Assembly (NCBI GenBank): GCA_022843305.1
Contig: JALHNX010000002.1
Location: 1 to 64,000, forward strand
Source of the DNA: Pyrinomonadaceae bacterium
GTDB lineage: Bacteria; Acidobacteriota; Blastocatellia; Pyrinomonadales; Pyrinomonadaceae
Length of the DNA: 64,000 nt
Direction of reading: 5' to 3'
The notes below the pieces were generated by a model. It did not search any database and was not told where the DNA came from. It saw only the letters and a list, made by a program, of their open reading frames with translations. Shown piece by piece: positions 24,394 to 32,372 of this stretch (its first letter is position 1; each line of letters begins with the position of its first letter). Position numbers and translations under genes: made by a program.

Positions 24394-25180
24394 GCAAAAC
24401 ATTTCCCTTGAAGCAATTCGAGATAATAAAAAATTGACCTTTCCTGTCAAAGAGTCTAACAAATCAAAAATCATCGGCAAACTGCGTTACTGGTGGAGTT
24501 TATCGTTCGCCGGGTTTTTACTTCTTTTTATCGCTTTGCCCGCGATGATTATTTTGCAGCTTATCAATCGCCGGATGGGATTTTATCCGCTGTGTTTGTG
24601 GGGCGCGAAACTTTGGATTCGCGGTTCGGGCATTGATGTCAAGGTTTCGGGCAGAGAAAATTTAGAAAAGGATAAATCATATATTTTTATCGCCAATCAT
24701 CGTTCATATATTGACACGACCGCGCTTTTTGCGTATGCCGGAAAAAAAATCGGTTTAATCGCTAAAAAGGAAGTTTTGAAAGTTCCGGTTCTGGGTCAGG
24801 GAATCAGTTTTATAAATTTTGTGACGATTGACCGTTCAAATCCGCAAAAGGCAATCCAAACGATGAACAGAGTTCGTGAAATTGTTGACAGCGGTTATTC
24901 ATTCGGTGTTTTTGCCGAAGGAACGCGCGCGATGCCGGGCGATCTTTTGCCGTTCAAGAAAGGCGCGTTTCATCTCGCAATGCAAACCGGCGCGGCGATC
25001 ATTCCGGTCGCCATTAAAAATACCGATTATTTAATGGGCAAAAAAACGGGTGTTGTAAATCCGGGAACGATGGAAATAGTTCTGCTTCCGCCGATTGAAA
25101 CAAAAGATGCCGGTGCCGAAGATTTGATGGAATTACTGAGAAAAACACGCGAAGCGATTGCCGAAGAGTTGGGAAAGTAA
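24392..25180 (+). CDS. plsC: 1-acyl-sn-glycerol-3-phosphate acyltransferase
   Basis: 262 aa from the ATG at 24392; the track start at 24350 lies in the repeat array. It makes phosphatidic acid at the inner membrane. PlsC motifs: NHRSYIDT (H-x4-D catalytic block I), the arginine region VTIDRSNPQKA (block II), FAEGTR (block III) and IIPVAI (block IV). An N-terminal membrane segment (SLSFAGFLLLFIALPAMIIL) precedes the catalytic domain. The ATG shares a GCATGC palindrome with a start codon of the divergent M14 gene. The stop codon is part of an AAAAAGT repeat array. Confidence 0.93.
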   Translation: MQNISLEAIRDNKKLTFPVKESNKSKIIGKLRYWWSLSFAGFLLLFIALPAMIILQLINRRMGFYPLCLWGAKLWIRGSGIDVKVSGRENLEKDKSYIFIANHRSYIDTTALFAYAGKKIGLIAKKEVLKVPVLGQGISFINFVTIDRSNPQKAIQTMNRVREIVDSGYSFGVFAEGTRAMPGDLLPFKKGAFHLAMQTGAAIIPVAIKNTDYLMGKKTGVVNPGTMEIVLLPPIETKDAGAEDLMELLRKTREAIAEELGK

Positions 25181-25212
25181 AAAGTAAAAAGTAAAAAGTA
25201 AAAAGTAAAAAA
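25174..25212. repeat. AAAAAGT heptamer array, left arm flanking S23 pseudogene
   Basis: About five copies of AAAAAGT begin inside the last codons of plsC. The inverted counterpart is at 25815-25845, with the broken S23 gene between. Confidence 0.9.
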
Positions 25213-25815
25213 TTATCCTTTTGTTTTGACGATAATAGTTCCGATTATGCTGGCAATTTCTAAAGATTCAATTTCTAATTCTCGAATTCCTTTGGCTAAC
25301 GTGAATTCGGGATAAGAGATTCAGCGAACGGAACGCCGTCATCCTGACGGCACACGTCGCTGAAAGCGGCGTTCAAGCGCCTCGATATTCTTAAAACTTT
25401 CAAATAAATGAAGCGTTGAGCGTTTTTCAAACGCTGTGCCGCGCGTGATGACGGCGTTCCATTTTTATCCGGAATTGACATTTTGGCTACGTTTTCGTCA
25501 AATTCGGAAGTGGCGAGAATTAATCGCAGCCAATAATTCGACTCTCTCGCTTCTATTAACGAAATAGAGTTTTTATGAACAAAATCTGCTTTACTTTGTC
25601 CGGCAACAGATTCTTCCAGAATGGCACCAACAGTAAGTTCCGGCATCAAGTAGTTGATTCAAAACTGATTTGCCGACATCGGAATTTCTCGCCAAAAACC
25701 TGCAGAGTTTGATAATTCTAACTGCAAAAGCAAATGCTCTCTCACGAATGTCAAATATTTTCTTGCTCACCTTTTCAACATTAGCAATTTCTTCAACATT
25801 CTTTTCAGCTTTCAT
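25213..25815 (-). pseudogene. Four-helix-bundle (S23 / rRNA-intervening-sequence type) protein, disrupted
   Basis: Three pieces in different frames rebuild one protein. The 5' piece from 25815 encodes KKIFDIRERAFAFAVRIIKLC ... LNQLLDAGT. A one-base insertion near 25635 shifts the frame to TVGAILEESVAGQSKADFVHKNSISLIEARESNYWLRLILATSEF. About 180 bases of foreign sequence then interrupt it, and the last piece (LAKGIRELEIESLEIASIIG) reaches a stop at 25213. Order and content match the S23 family exactly. The track ORFs 25296-25649 and 25591-25815 are fragments. The gene starts directly at the inner edge of a repeat array, with no Shine-Dalgarno. Confidence 0.85.
25303..25481. mobile_element. MITE-like insertion in the S23 gene
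   Basis: Flanked by imperfect direct repeats TTTGGCTAACGT (25291-25302) and TTTGGCTACGT (25482-25492), as expected for a target duplication with one indel. The ends are imperfect inverted repeats (GAATTCGGGATA against TATCCGGAATT), with a further inverted pair GGAACGCCGTCATC / GATGACGGCGTTCC inside. It has no coding capacity. Confidence 0.75.
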
Positions 25816-25845
25816 TTTTACTTTTTACTTTTTACTTTTTACTTA
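25815..25845. repeat. ACTTTTT heptamer array, right arm flanking S23 pseudogene
   Basis: Four copies of TTTTTAC, the inverted counterpart of the array at 25174-25212. It touches the pseudogene start codon and ends 2 bases before the stop codon of the next minus-strand gene. Confidence 0.9.
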
Positions 25846-25846
25846 C

Positions 25847-26695
25847 CTACGGCTTTTTCGGCGTTGGAGTCGGAGTCGGCTTGGGTTCTTCTTTAACTTC
25901 CTGTTCGTCATCGAGAATCTTCACATCGGTTCTGCCGACGCGGTAGTTTTTATACTTAACACGAAATCTTATTTTAACGACCTGTCCGCTGCTGAAAACC
26001 AATTCGTCGTCGGAAGTAGATAAAACGGGAAACCAGTATTTTCCGTCAATGCTGTCGCGCCACGTTTCGACGACCGGAAAACGCTGTTCGATGCCGTTCA
26101 TATCCTTGCCTTCGGGAAGGGCTTTACCCTTTGATTTGACGATCATCAAATCGCGGTCGTCAACCCATATCCGTCCGCTGAAAAATTTCTCATTGCTTTT
26201 TCTCGAATTCGGCAGGGTTTTCGGCGCAACGTCGAAAACATATAGATCGAGTTCGTCAATTTTTTCCTTTCCGACGAATGTAAAATTATAATTACTAACA
26301 TATTTCGGCTCGATGGCAAACGGGTTGACCCCGCCGAGATTTTCAATATCTTCGGGCGAAACCTGAATTCCCTTGAGAGTCGAAATCGGCGCGAAAAGAA
26401 TTCTTTCAAAACGCGTTCCGTTTTCACTGAAGGTCATAAAGGAATTTCGGATAAAAATGCCCGTTGTTTGTCCGCCGAGTCCGATGGATTCAACTTTGAC
26501 ATCCCGGTTAAAGGCGTAATCGCCGAGGGCTTGCCGGAAATTAAACTCGTTTTCCGAAAATTGTTTGACGATTCTGTCAATTTCCGATTGTCCTAAATCG
26601 GTTTTGACGACATTCGAGGTCTGCTGTGCGAAGACACCGATTAACGAAAAACAGAAAACAAACAGGCTAAATAAAATTATTCGCGTTTTATTCAT
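25847..26695 (-). CDS. Exported LolA-like/outer-membrane lipoprotein-sorting-like protein
   Basis: 282 aa. A signal peptide (IILFSLFVFCFSLIGVFAQ) is followed by a beta-rich domain with FVGKEKIDELDLYVFDVAPK, GRIWVDDRDLMIVKSKGKALPE and VVETWRDSIDGKYWFPVLS. This progression is typical of LolA/LppX-like half-barrels. The C-terminus is a Pro/Thr/Lys tail (EEPKPTPTPTPKKP). It may carry a hydrophobic ligand in the periplasm; the exact role is unknown. The ATG is preceded by an AGGAG site. Confidence 0.7.
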   Translation of the reverse strand: MNKTRIILFSLFVFCFSLIGVFAQQTSNVVKTDLGQSEIDRIVKQFSENEFNFRQALGDYAFNRDVKVESIGLGGQTTGIFIRNSFMTFSENGTRFERILFAPISTLKGIQVSPEDIENLGGVNPFAIEPKYVSNYNFTFVGKEKIDELDLYVFDVAPKTLPNSRKSNEKFFSGRIWVDDRDLMIVKSKGKALPEGKDMNGIEQRFPVVETWRDSIDGKYWFPVLSTSDDELVFSSGQVVKIRFRVKYKNYRVGRTDVKILDDEQEVKEEPKPTPTPTPKKP

Positions 26696-26775
26696 AATAA
26701 TTTCTCCTGGCTGAATAGCTAACGAAATAGATGCAAATATTTTTCAAAAAGATGTTACCAGTTACGGATAAAATA

Positions 26776-26814
26776 AAAAAGAAACGCGCTTTTCAACAAA
26801 AACGCGTTTCTTTT
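26776..26814 (-). terminator. Terminator after the duplicated-domain gene
   Basis: AAAAGAAACGCG pairs perfectly with CGCGTTTCTTTT, loop about 14 bases, with A/T runs on both sides. It lies downstream of the 26844 stop codon on the minus strand. Confidence 0.8.
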
Positions 26815-26843
26815 AACCGAACCGTAAACCTGTCGAAATAAGT

Positions 26844-27902
26844 TTACCGGGTATAATCAATGCGCTCGCCGTTGTCGAGCCGCGTCGTGCGGATACCGTT
26901 GTTAAGGCGGGTCACGCGCGAGGTAACGCCGCCGCTCGTTAAGCGGTCGCCGTTCATCGTCGCACGAAAAGTCGTGCCGTCTTCAAACGTGATCTGAACT
27001 CTGCCGTTGCGATTGATTTCCATGGTGATCAAGCCGCCGGTTTGCGGGTTGCGACCATAGAATCTGCCGAGCGCCCAGTTCGGCACGTTTCCGCCGCCGC
27101 CGTCATTGTCGTCGTCGTCATCGTTCCAACCGCCGCCGCCGCTACGCTGGCTGAAATAATCGATTCTTTCGCCCGTATCGGTTCTGGTCGTGCGGATGCC
27201 GTTATTAAGACGCGTCACGCGCGAAGTAATGCCGCCGTTGTTCAGGTTCGTGCCGTTCATCGTCGCACGAAAAGTCGTGCCGTCTTCAAACGTGATCTGG
27301 ACTCCGCCGTTGCGGTTAATATCCAGGGTGATCGTGCCGCCGGTCTGCGGGTTGCGACCGTAAAAAGTTCCGACCGCCCACGACGGGACATTTCCGCCGC
27401 CGCCGTTATTGTTGCCGCCGCCCGTTCCGTCGAGGCGCGGAAGATTGTAGGTTTCTGCTAATGTATTGATGTCGCGGCGCATCTGATTCCACTGACGCTC
27501 CAGGCGACGGGCAAAAGACAGCCTGTTCATCATATTATTGACCTGACGGGCTTCGTCCATTACGCTCTGGACGTTGTTGCGGCTTCGCCACCAGTTGTCG
27601 TTATTATCGAAGTTGCGGCGCAGACCGTCTAAAGCGTTCTCATAGCTCTCCACGATTCTGGTCAGACGGGAGCGATCGTTGTTGCTCACCGAACGATTTC
27701 TGACATAGGTATTAAAATCAGTCCGAAACGTGTCGCTGCTCTGCTCGAGACGCGTAATGATCGTGCCGACATCGCGCCGGTTATACCTGCGGCTATAGAC
27801 GGATTCGTCATCCTGCGCGAACGAAAAAACCGGCAGCGCGATTGTAATCAGCCCTAAACCCAAAAATGCTAAAGCGAATAAATTAAATTTCCCTTTTTTC
27901 AT
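26844..27902 (-). CDS. Secreted protein with duplicated C-terminal domain
   Basis: 352 aa from MKKGKFNLF, with AAGGAGGA upstream; the track start lacks a site. Signal peptide to about residue 30. A helical N-terminal domain (RRDVGTIITRLEQSSDTFRTD ... RRLERQWNQMRRDINTLAE) is followed by two Gly/Asn/Asp-rich linkers. Each linker leads into a 75-residue module of the form FYGRNPQTGG.IT..INRNG.VQITFEDGTTFRATMNG. The two modules are nearly identical in protein and DNA, so the duplication is recent. No enzyme motif is visible; a surface or matrix role is possible. Confidence 0.8.
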   Translation of the reverse strand: MKKGKFNLFALAFLGLGLITIALPVFSFAQDDESVYSRRYNRRDVGTIITRLEQSSDTFRTDFNTYVRNRSVSNNDRSRLTRIVESYENALDGLRRNFDNNDNWWRSRNNVQSVMDEARQVNNMMNRLSFARRLERQWNQMRRDINTLAETYNLPRLDGTGGGNNNGGGGNVPSWAVGTFYGRNPQTGGTITLDINRNGGVQITFEDGTTFRATMNGTNLNNGGITSRVTRLNNGIRTTRTDTGERIDYFSQRSGGGGWNDDDDDNDGGGGNVPNWALGRFYGRNPQTGGLITMEINRNGRVQITFEDGTTFRATMNGDRLTSGGVTSRVTRLNNGIRTTRLDNGERIDYTR

Positions 27903-28133
27903 ATTTCCTCCTTTTTCTGACAAATGACCTTCCGAAACCGTATTTGTTTTGTTAGTCCAACTGAGTTTAATTTCAATAATTCAATCTTACACCTTATCTT
28001 TAAATTCACTCAATAATTTACTAAATCTTTAAGCGGCGATTTTGATTTCAAACAAAAAAGCCGGACATTGGATTGCCGACTTCTGAATTTAGTTTCCTTT
28101 TTTATTTACTTTTTGAAAAAATGTAAATATTTA
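27903..28133. other. Intergenic spacer
   Basis: About 230 bases of AT-rich sequence upstream of the duplicated-domain gene and downstream of mqnD. I see no ORF, RNA gene or strong hairpin. Confidence 0.4.
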
Positions 28134-28994
28134 TTATTCGACAAAATCCACTTCGACATGGTTTTTGATAATCCCTTTATCGAAGCCTTCCTGCAGAAGA
28201 CGCTTGACGCCTTCTTTGCCGCGTTCGCCGTAATCCAAAGTCAGGTCGTTAACCCACATCGCGACGAAACGGTCGGCGAGTTCGGGCGGCATATCGCGGG
28301 CAAACTGCATCGCGTAGGCAAGCGCGTCTTCGCGGTTTTCCATCGAATAGACGATTGAGCGGTGAAGATGCTTTGAAATCTGCCGCATCAAATCTTCGCC
28401 CAGCTCGCGCCGGATCGCGTTTCCGCCCATCGGCAGCGGCAAACCCGTGCGCTCGTGCCACCATTCGCCGAGGTCGAGAACTTTGCTCAAGCCCATCTGT
28501 TTGTAGAAAAGCTGTCCTTCATGAATCAGGAGTCCGGCATCGGCTTTGCCTTTTTGAACGTAATCAATGATTTCGTCAAACGGCACGACCGTATATTCAA
28601 AATCCTGATTATAGATTCTCAGCGCGAGAAAAGCGCTCGTCAATTCGCCCGGAATGGCGATTTTTAAGTTCGGGATGTCTTCGGGTTTATATTGTTCCTT
28701 TGAAACGAGAATCGGACCGTATTTATCGCCGATGCTCGCGCCGTGCGGCAAAAGCGCGTATTTATCCGAAATATATGCGTAAGCGTGAAAGCTGACGGCG
28801 GTTACGTCATAAACTCCGTTTTTTGCGTCCTCGTTCAGCGTTTGAATGTCTTTTAAGGCGTGTACAAATTTTAATCCTTCGGTTTCGAGCTTGTTCGTTG
28901 CCAATCCGTAAAACATAAATGCGTCGTCGGAATCGGGTGAGTGAGCAACGGTAATTGTTCTAATTTCGGGCTTTACTTCAGTTTTTGCGTCCAT
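28134..28994 (-). CDS. mqnD: MqnD-like 1,4-dihydroxy-6-naphthoate synthase
   Basis: 286 aa from [13 protein letters not shown]. It is a periplasmic-binding-protein-like fold without signal peptide, matching MqnA/MqnD enzymes of the futalosine menaquinone pathway: [14 protein letters not shown] near the N-terminus, [45 protein letters not shown]. The last of these and [13 protein letters not shown] favour MqnD over MqnA. The start overlaps the stop of the methyltransferase gene by 17 bases, so the two are translationally coupled. The UbiX-like gene two genes upstream on the same strand fits the same quinone theme. Confidence 0.82.
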   Translation of the reverse strand: MDAKTEVKPEIRTITVAHSPDSDDAFMFYGLATNKLETEGLKFVHALKDIQTLNEDAKNGVYDVTAVSFHAYAYISDKYALLPHGASIGDKYGPILVSKEQYKPEDIPNLKIAIPGELTSAFLALRIYNQDFEYTVVPFDEIIDYVQKGKADAGLLIHEGQLFYKQMGLSKVLDLGEWWHERTGLPLPMGGNAIRRELGEDLMRQISKHLHRSIVYSMENREDALAYAMQFARDMPPELADRFVAMWVNDLTLDYGERGKEGVKRLLQEGFDKGIIKNHVEVDFVE

Positions 28995-29751
28995 ATAATA
29001 ATCGGGTGTAAAAAATATTCGTGCTATATAAAATCTGTATTTTACCGCTTTCGGCGTATTTATCAAAGAGGTGATGAAGTTCGGCAATCATCGGCTCGAA
29101 ACGCGCATCGGTTTCCGACGGCATATAGGACGACGAGAGCAATCTGCCTTTTAACCCGTCAAAATCGAGCGTTTGCACATTTAAGAAGGTTTTCAGGGAA
29201 AATTCGGCTTGAAAAGATTTTTCAAAAATTTCTTTTTCAAGATTGTCGTGGCGCACTTTTTCGTAATCCGTGCCGTATTTTTTCAAAAGCTCTTCATACG
29301 CGCGCAAAAAGTCATTCGTGTCCAATTGCCGTTCGTTCCAGATCAGCGCGGCAAAACCGTCTTCGCGCAAAATCCGCCTGAATTCCGATGGCGTTTTATC
29401 TTTATCAAACCAGTGAAACGCCTGCGCCGCGATGACAAAATCAACCGAATTATCGGGCAAATTAGTGTTTTCGGCAGTTCCTTCGACGCTCGTAAATTGC
29501 GGGAAATCTTTTAAAAATTCTTCCGCCGCTTCGCGCATCGCCGCATTCGGTTCAACGCCGAAAACCGCGTTGCCGTTTTCGAGAAAAATTTTTGCTGAAA
29601 TGCCCGTTCCCGAACCGATGTCGGCAACGACGCTGTTTTCGGTTAAATCCATTTCGTCACGGAAAACTTCCAGAATCTCCTTCGGATAACCGGGACGATA
29701 TTTCACGTAATTTTCGACGCGATTTGAAAATCTTTCGACCGTATTGCTCAT
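28978..29751 (-). CDS. Class I SAM-dependent methyltransferase
   Basis: 257 aa. Motif [21 protein letters not shown], the acidic end of beta-2 (FGVEPN), and motif post-I ([26 protein letters not shown]) are intact. The HWFD signature is shared with the UbiE/YcgJ-like methyltransferases. Coupling to mqnD suggests a menaquinone methylation step, but the sequence resembles small-molecule methyltransferases more than MenG/UbiE proper, so the substrate is not assigned. Confidence 0.88.
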   Translation of the reverse strand: MSNTVERFSNRVENYVKYRPGYPKEILEVFRDEMDLTENSVVADIGSGTGISAKIFLENGNAVFGVEPNAAMREAAEEFLKDFPQFTSVEGTAENTNLPDNSVDFVIAAQAFHWFDKDKTPSEFRRILREDGFAALIWNERQLDTNDFLRAYEELLKKYGTDYEKVRHDNLEKEIFEKSFQAEFSLKTFLNVQTLDFDGLKGRLLSSSYMPSETDARFEPMIAELHHLFDKYAESGKIQILYSTNIFYTRLLYGRKN

Positions 29752-29757
29752 AAAATA

Positions 29758-30426
29758 TTAATCTCCGGCAAGAAAAAACGTCATTTTCCATTTGCCGTTT
29801 TTCTTCTCAAAACCGGCGCGGTAATCAATCGGACTGCGGACGAATTCGGCTTTGACAAATCCTTTCTTGCCGCCGAGAGTTTTGATTTCATACCAATCGT
29901 CTTTTTCGGCATTACTTTTATCTTTAATGCTGTTCGTGATTTCAACGATATTGTAAGAAAGTTTTCCGACAACCGCCGCATTCATTTCGGGCTTTTCGCG
30001 CAGATTTACGTTGTTTCCGAAAATAATACTGTAGCTGAACGCGTCCAGCTCGTCGGGAAAGCCTTGAAAAGAATATGGCGCGATAAAAAGTTCGGTTTTG
30101 CCGCCGCCTTCCCTGAAAAATTTCCCGCCGTTCGTGATAACCGGCAGAAATTCGCTCCAGAATTTACTTTTTGAACTTTCGATTTTCCACGATTTCTTAA
30201 ATTCCGCAATTCCGTCATTGCCGCCGAAGCTGTTTTTTATATCCTTATCAACGACGCTCAAAATATATTTCGCATCGCGCCGTTTCGCCGCCGCGATCAA
30301 TTTCGTCCGAAACGCAAGAAACGACGCATCTTTTTTCGCTTCGTCAACAGGTTTAACGTAGCGTTCCTGCGCCGAAATTCCGATAAATCCAACGAAAATA
30401 AAACAGCAAAGAAGTAACGTTTTCAT
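29758..30426 (-). CDS. Exported SH3-domain protein
   Basis: 222 aa from MKTLLLCCF, with AGGAGA 6 bases upstream; the track start at 30531 overlaps ubiX and was rejected. Signal peptide to about residue 20 (VGFIGISAQ). The N-terminal half is helical (KLIAAAKRRDAKYILSVVDKDI). The C-terminal half contains a bacterial SH3b-like domain (NVNLREKPEMNAAVVGKLSYNIVEI ... WYEIKTLGGKKGFVKAEFV). Such domains bind peptidoglycan or proteins in the envelope. It lies in a minus-strand run with ubiX and the methyltransferase. Confidence 0.75.
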   Translation of the reverse strand: MKTLLLCCFIFVGFIGISAQERYVKPVDEAKKDASFLAFRTKLIAAAKRRDAKYILSVVDKDIKNSFGGNDGIAEFKKSWKIESSKSKFWSEFLPVITNGGKFFREGGGKTELFIAPYSFQGFPDELDAFSYSIIFGNNVNLREKPEMNAAVVGKLSYNIVEITNSIKDKSNAEKDDWYEIKTLGGKKGFVKAEFVRSPIDYRAGFEKKNGKWKMTFFLAGD

Positions 30427-30455
30427 AGTAATTCTCCTAAAAAATTTATTTTCCC

Positions 30456-31067
30456 TTATGAAACTTCTTCCCCTGTCCACTCGGATTTTTTTGAATGCGG
30501 AATATCGAATTGGTCTAAAATTCGAAAACACAGATGTTCGACCAATTCTTCAATCGTTTTCGGGCGATGATAAAACCCCGGACTGGCGGGCAAAATCCGC
30601 GCTCCGGCACGCGAAAGTTTCAGCATATTTTCGAGATGAATCGAATTATACGGCGTTTCGCGCGGAACGATAACGAGTTTTCTGCCTTCCTTTAAGCAAA
30701 CATCCGCCGCGCGATGAATCAGATTCGCGCCCGCGCCCGAAGCAATCGCGCCGAGCGTTCCCATCGAACACGGCACGATGATCATTCCCGCCTGTTTGTT
30801 TGAACCCGACGAAGGTTTTGCCGCGAGATTGTCGAGCCGCCAGAAGCGTATGATTTTCGAATCTTTCGGCAAACCGAGCCATTCATTGATTTTTTCGGCG
30901 TTCACATCTTTTAAATTCGCGCCCATCTCGACCTGCGCAACCGTTGCCGAAGTTCCCGACATCACCAGATTTATCGTTTCGACCGCGCCGCTCGCCGCCA
31001 GCAGCTGCAAAGTCCGGTAAGCGTAGATCGTCCCCGAAGCCCCCGTGATTCCGACTGTCAATTCCAT
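30456..31067 (-). CDS. ubiX: UbiX-family flavin prenyltransferase
   Basis: 203 aa, the usual length. It makes prenylated FMN for UbiD-type decarboxylases. Signatures: VGITGASGTIYAYRTL, VPCSMGTLGAIASGAGANLIHRAADV (flavin and phosphate binding), and RKLVIVPRETPYNSIHLENML. No ubiD is in the window. In organisms using the futalosine route a UbiX/UbiD pair is proposed for the final decarboxylation, which would fit with the nearby mqnD. Confidence 0.93.
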   Translation of the reverse strand: MELTVGITGASGTIYAYRTLQLLAASGAVETINLVMSGTSATVAQVEMGANLKDVNAEKINEWLGLPKDSKIIRFWRLDNLAAKPSSGSNKQAGMIIVPCSMGTLGAIASGAGANLIHRAADVCLKEGRKLVIVPRETPYNSIHLENMLKLSRAGARILPASPGFYHRPKTIEELVEHLCFRILDQFDIPHSKKSEWTGEEVS

Positions 31068-31533
31068 ATAAAAATAACTCTACACCGCGCGGAATCTTTC
31101 TGCCAACTTGGATTTGTATGATTTTAACGCAATCGCAGTGAATAAATTTAATTCATTTTTGCCATTTCACATCTTTCGGCTTTTTTGATCCAAAATTACA
31201 AAAAAACGCGCGTTTATTGATGAAAGCGGAATTTTTCCGCACTCGGAAGGAATATAAAAACAAGCGGCACGGATGTTGCTTGAATATCAAGCGGAGTTAG
31301 GTAATGAGTCGGAGAATACTGGAAAACGAGGTTTTACTAAATTTGATGAGCCACAGCGCGGTTTCTTGGGCATTTATAAAACTGTCTGCGGCGAGCAAAT
31401 TCGTTCGCTTGTTTGTCTGACTTTTTGATTTTTTTCATTTGTCTTCTTTAAAGCTAAACGGCGATCCACCTCGCCGTTTTTCAATTTTAAAGCGATTTTG
31501 CCGAAAACCCGTTTGAAGGCATAGAATACAAAT
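31068..31533. other. 466-bp spacer, possible structured RNA
   Basis: There is no convincing ORF. Several local inverted repeats occur (GGAATTTTTCC, GCGAGCAAATTCGTTCGCTTG). The stretch ends in a clean terminator-like hairpin at 31456-31481. I could not match it to RNase P RNA, tmRNA, SRP RNA, 6S RNA or a named riboswitch. Confidence 0.35.
31456..31481 (+). terminator. Rho-independent-type hairpin
   Basis: AACGGCGA and TCGCCGTT form a perfect 8-bp stem with a short loop, followed by a T tract. It is oriented to stop plus-strand transcription before larB, although no plus-strand gene ends upstream. Confidence 0.75.
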
Positions 31534-32289
31534 ATGAATTCAAACGACATTGAAGAGATTTTAAATGCTCATTCAAAAGGAAATCTTTCGACGACCGAAG
31601 CAACCGACCGCCTGAAAAACCTGTCATACGAAAATATCGGCTACGCGCGCGTTGACCACGCGCGCGCCGTCCGGCAAGGTTTTCCCGAAGTAATTTTCGG
31701 GCAAGGGAAAACAAAAGAGCAGATCATCGGAATCTTTGAAAAGCTCGTCGCGCGTTCGCCGAATGTTTTGATAACGCGCACGACGGCGGAAGTTTACGGC
31801 GAAATCCGCAACGTTTTTACTGAAGCAGAATGGCACGCCGACGCGCGAATTATCCGCATTTTTCGTGATAAAACCGAACTCGGCGCGGGCGAAATCGCGA
31901 TCGTCACCGCCGGCACGAGCGATATTCCCGTGGCGGAAGAAGCCGCTCTGACGGCAGAAACGATGGGCAACCGCGTCAAAAGAATCTGGGACGCGGGCGT
32001 TGCCGGAATCCATCGAATCTTATCCGAACGCGAAATTCTGCAAAACTCGCGCGTCGTCGTGGTCGTCGCCGGAATGGAAGGCGCGTTGCCGTCGGTCGTT
32101 GGCGGTTTGGTCAAAGTTCCCGTCATCGCCGTGCCGACTTCGATCGGTTACGGCGCAAGTTTCGGCGGAATCGCCGCGCTTTTGGGAATGCTCAATTCGT
32201 GTGCGTCAAACGTCACGGTCGTCAATATTGACAACGGCTTCGGCGCAGGCTTTGTCGCCGGTTTAGTAAATCGAAAGTTTGAAGAGTAA
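31534..32289 (+). CDS. larB: LarB, nickel-pincer cofactor carboxylase/hydrolase
   Basis: 251 aa. LarB carboxylates nicotinic acid adenine dinucleotide and hydrolyses it in synthesis of the nickel-pincer cofactor of lactate racemase. Signatures: [99 protein letters not shown], the PurE-like phosphate-binding core. No larC, larE or larA homologue is in the window, so the pathway must be completed elsewhere. Confidence 0.95.
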   Translation: MNSNDIEEILNAHSKGNLSTTEATDRLKNLSYENIGYARVDHARAVRQGFPEVIFGQGKTKEQIIGIFEKLVARSPNVLITRTTAEVYGEIRNVFTEAEWHADARIIRIFRDKTELGAGEIAIVTAGTSDIPVAEEAALTAETMGNRVKRIWDAGVAGIHRILSEREILQNSRVVVVVAGMEGALPSVVGGLVKVPVIAVPTSIGYGASFGGIAALLGMLNSCASNVTVVNIDNGFGAGFVAGLVNRKFEE

Positions 32290-32366
32290 TTGACCACCAA
32301 GCCGCGAAGAACACAAAGAAATTTATATTTAATAACTTTGTGTTCTTCGCGGCTTGGCGGTCAATT
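32288..32366. repeat. Inverted repeat family B (GACCACCAAGCCGCGAAGAA)
   Basis: Arms of about 31 bp with few mismatches around a 15-base loop, between the convergent larB and htrA-like genes. Built from ACACAAAG and CCGCGAAG words. It may serve as a bidirectional terminator. Confidence 0.85.
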
Positions 32367-32372
32367 AAAAGA

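Noticed and set aside
25296-25649. 117-aa ORF as an intact gene
   Set aside because: It is the middle of the S23 pseudogene read into a MITE-like insertion; its first residues and last 65 residues are not family sequence.
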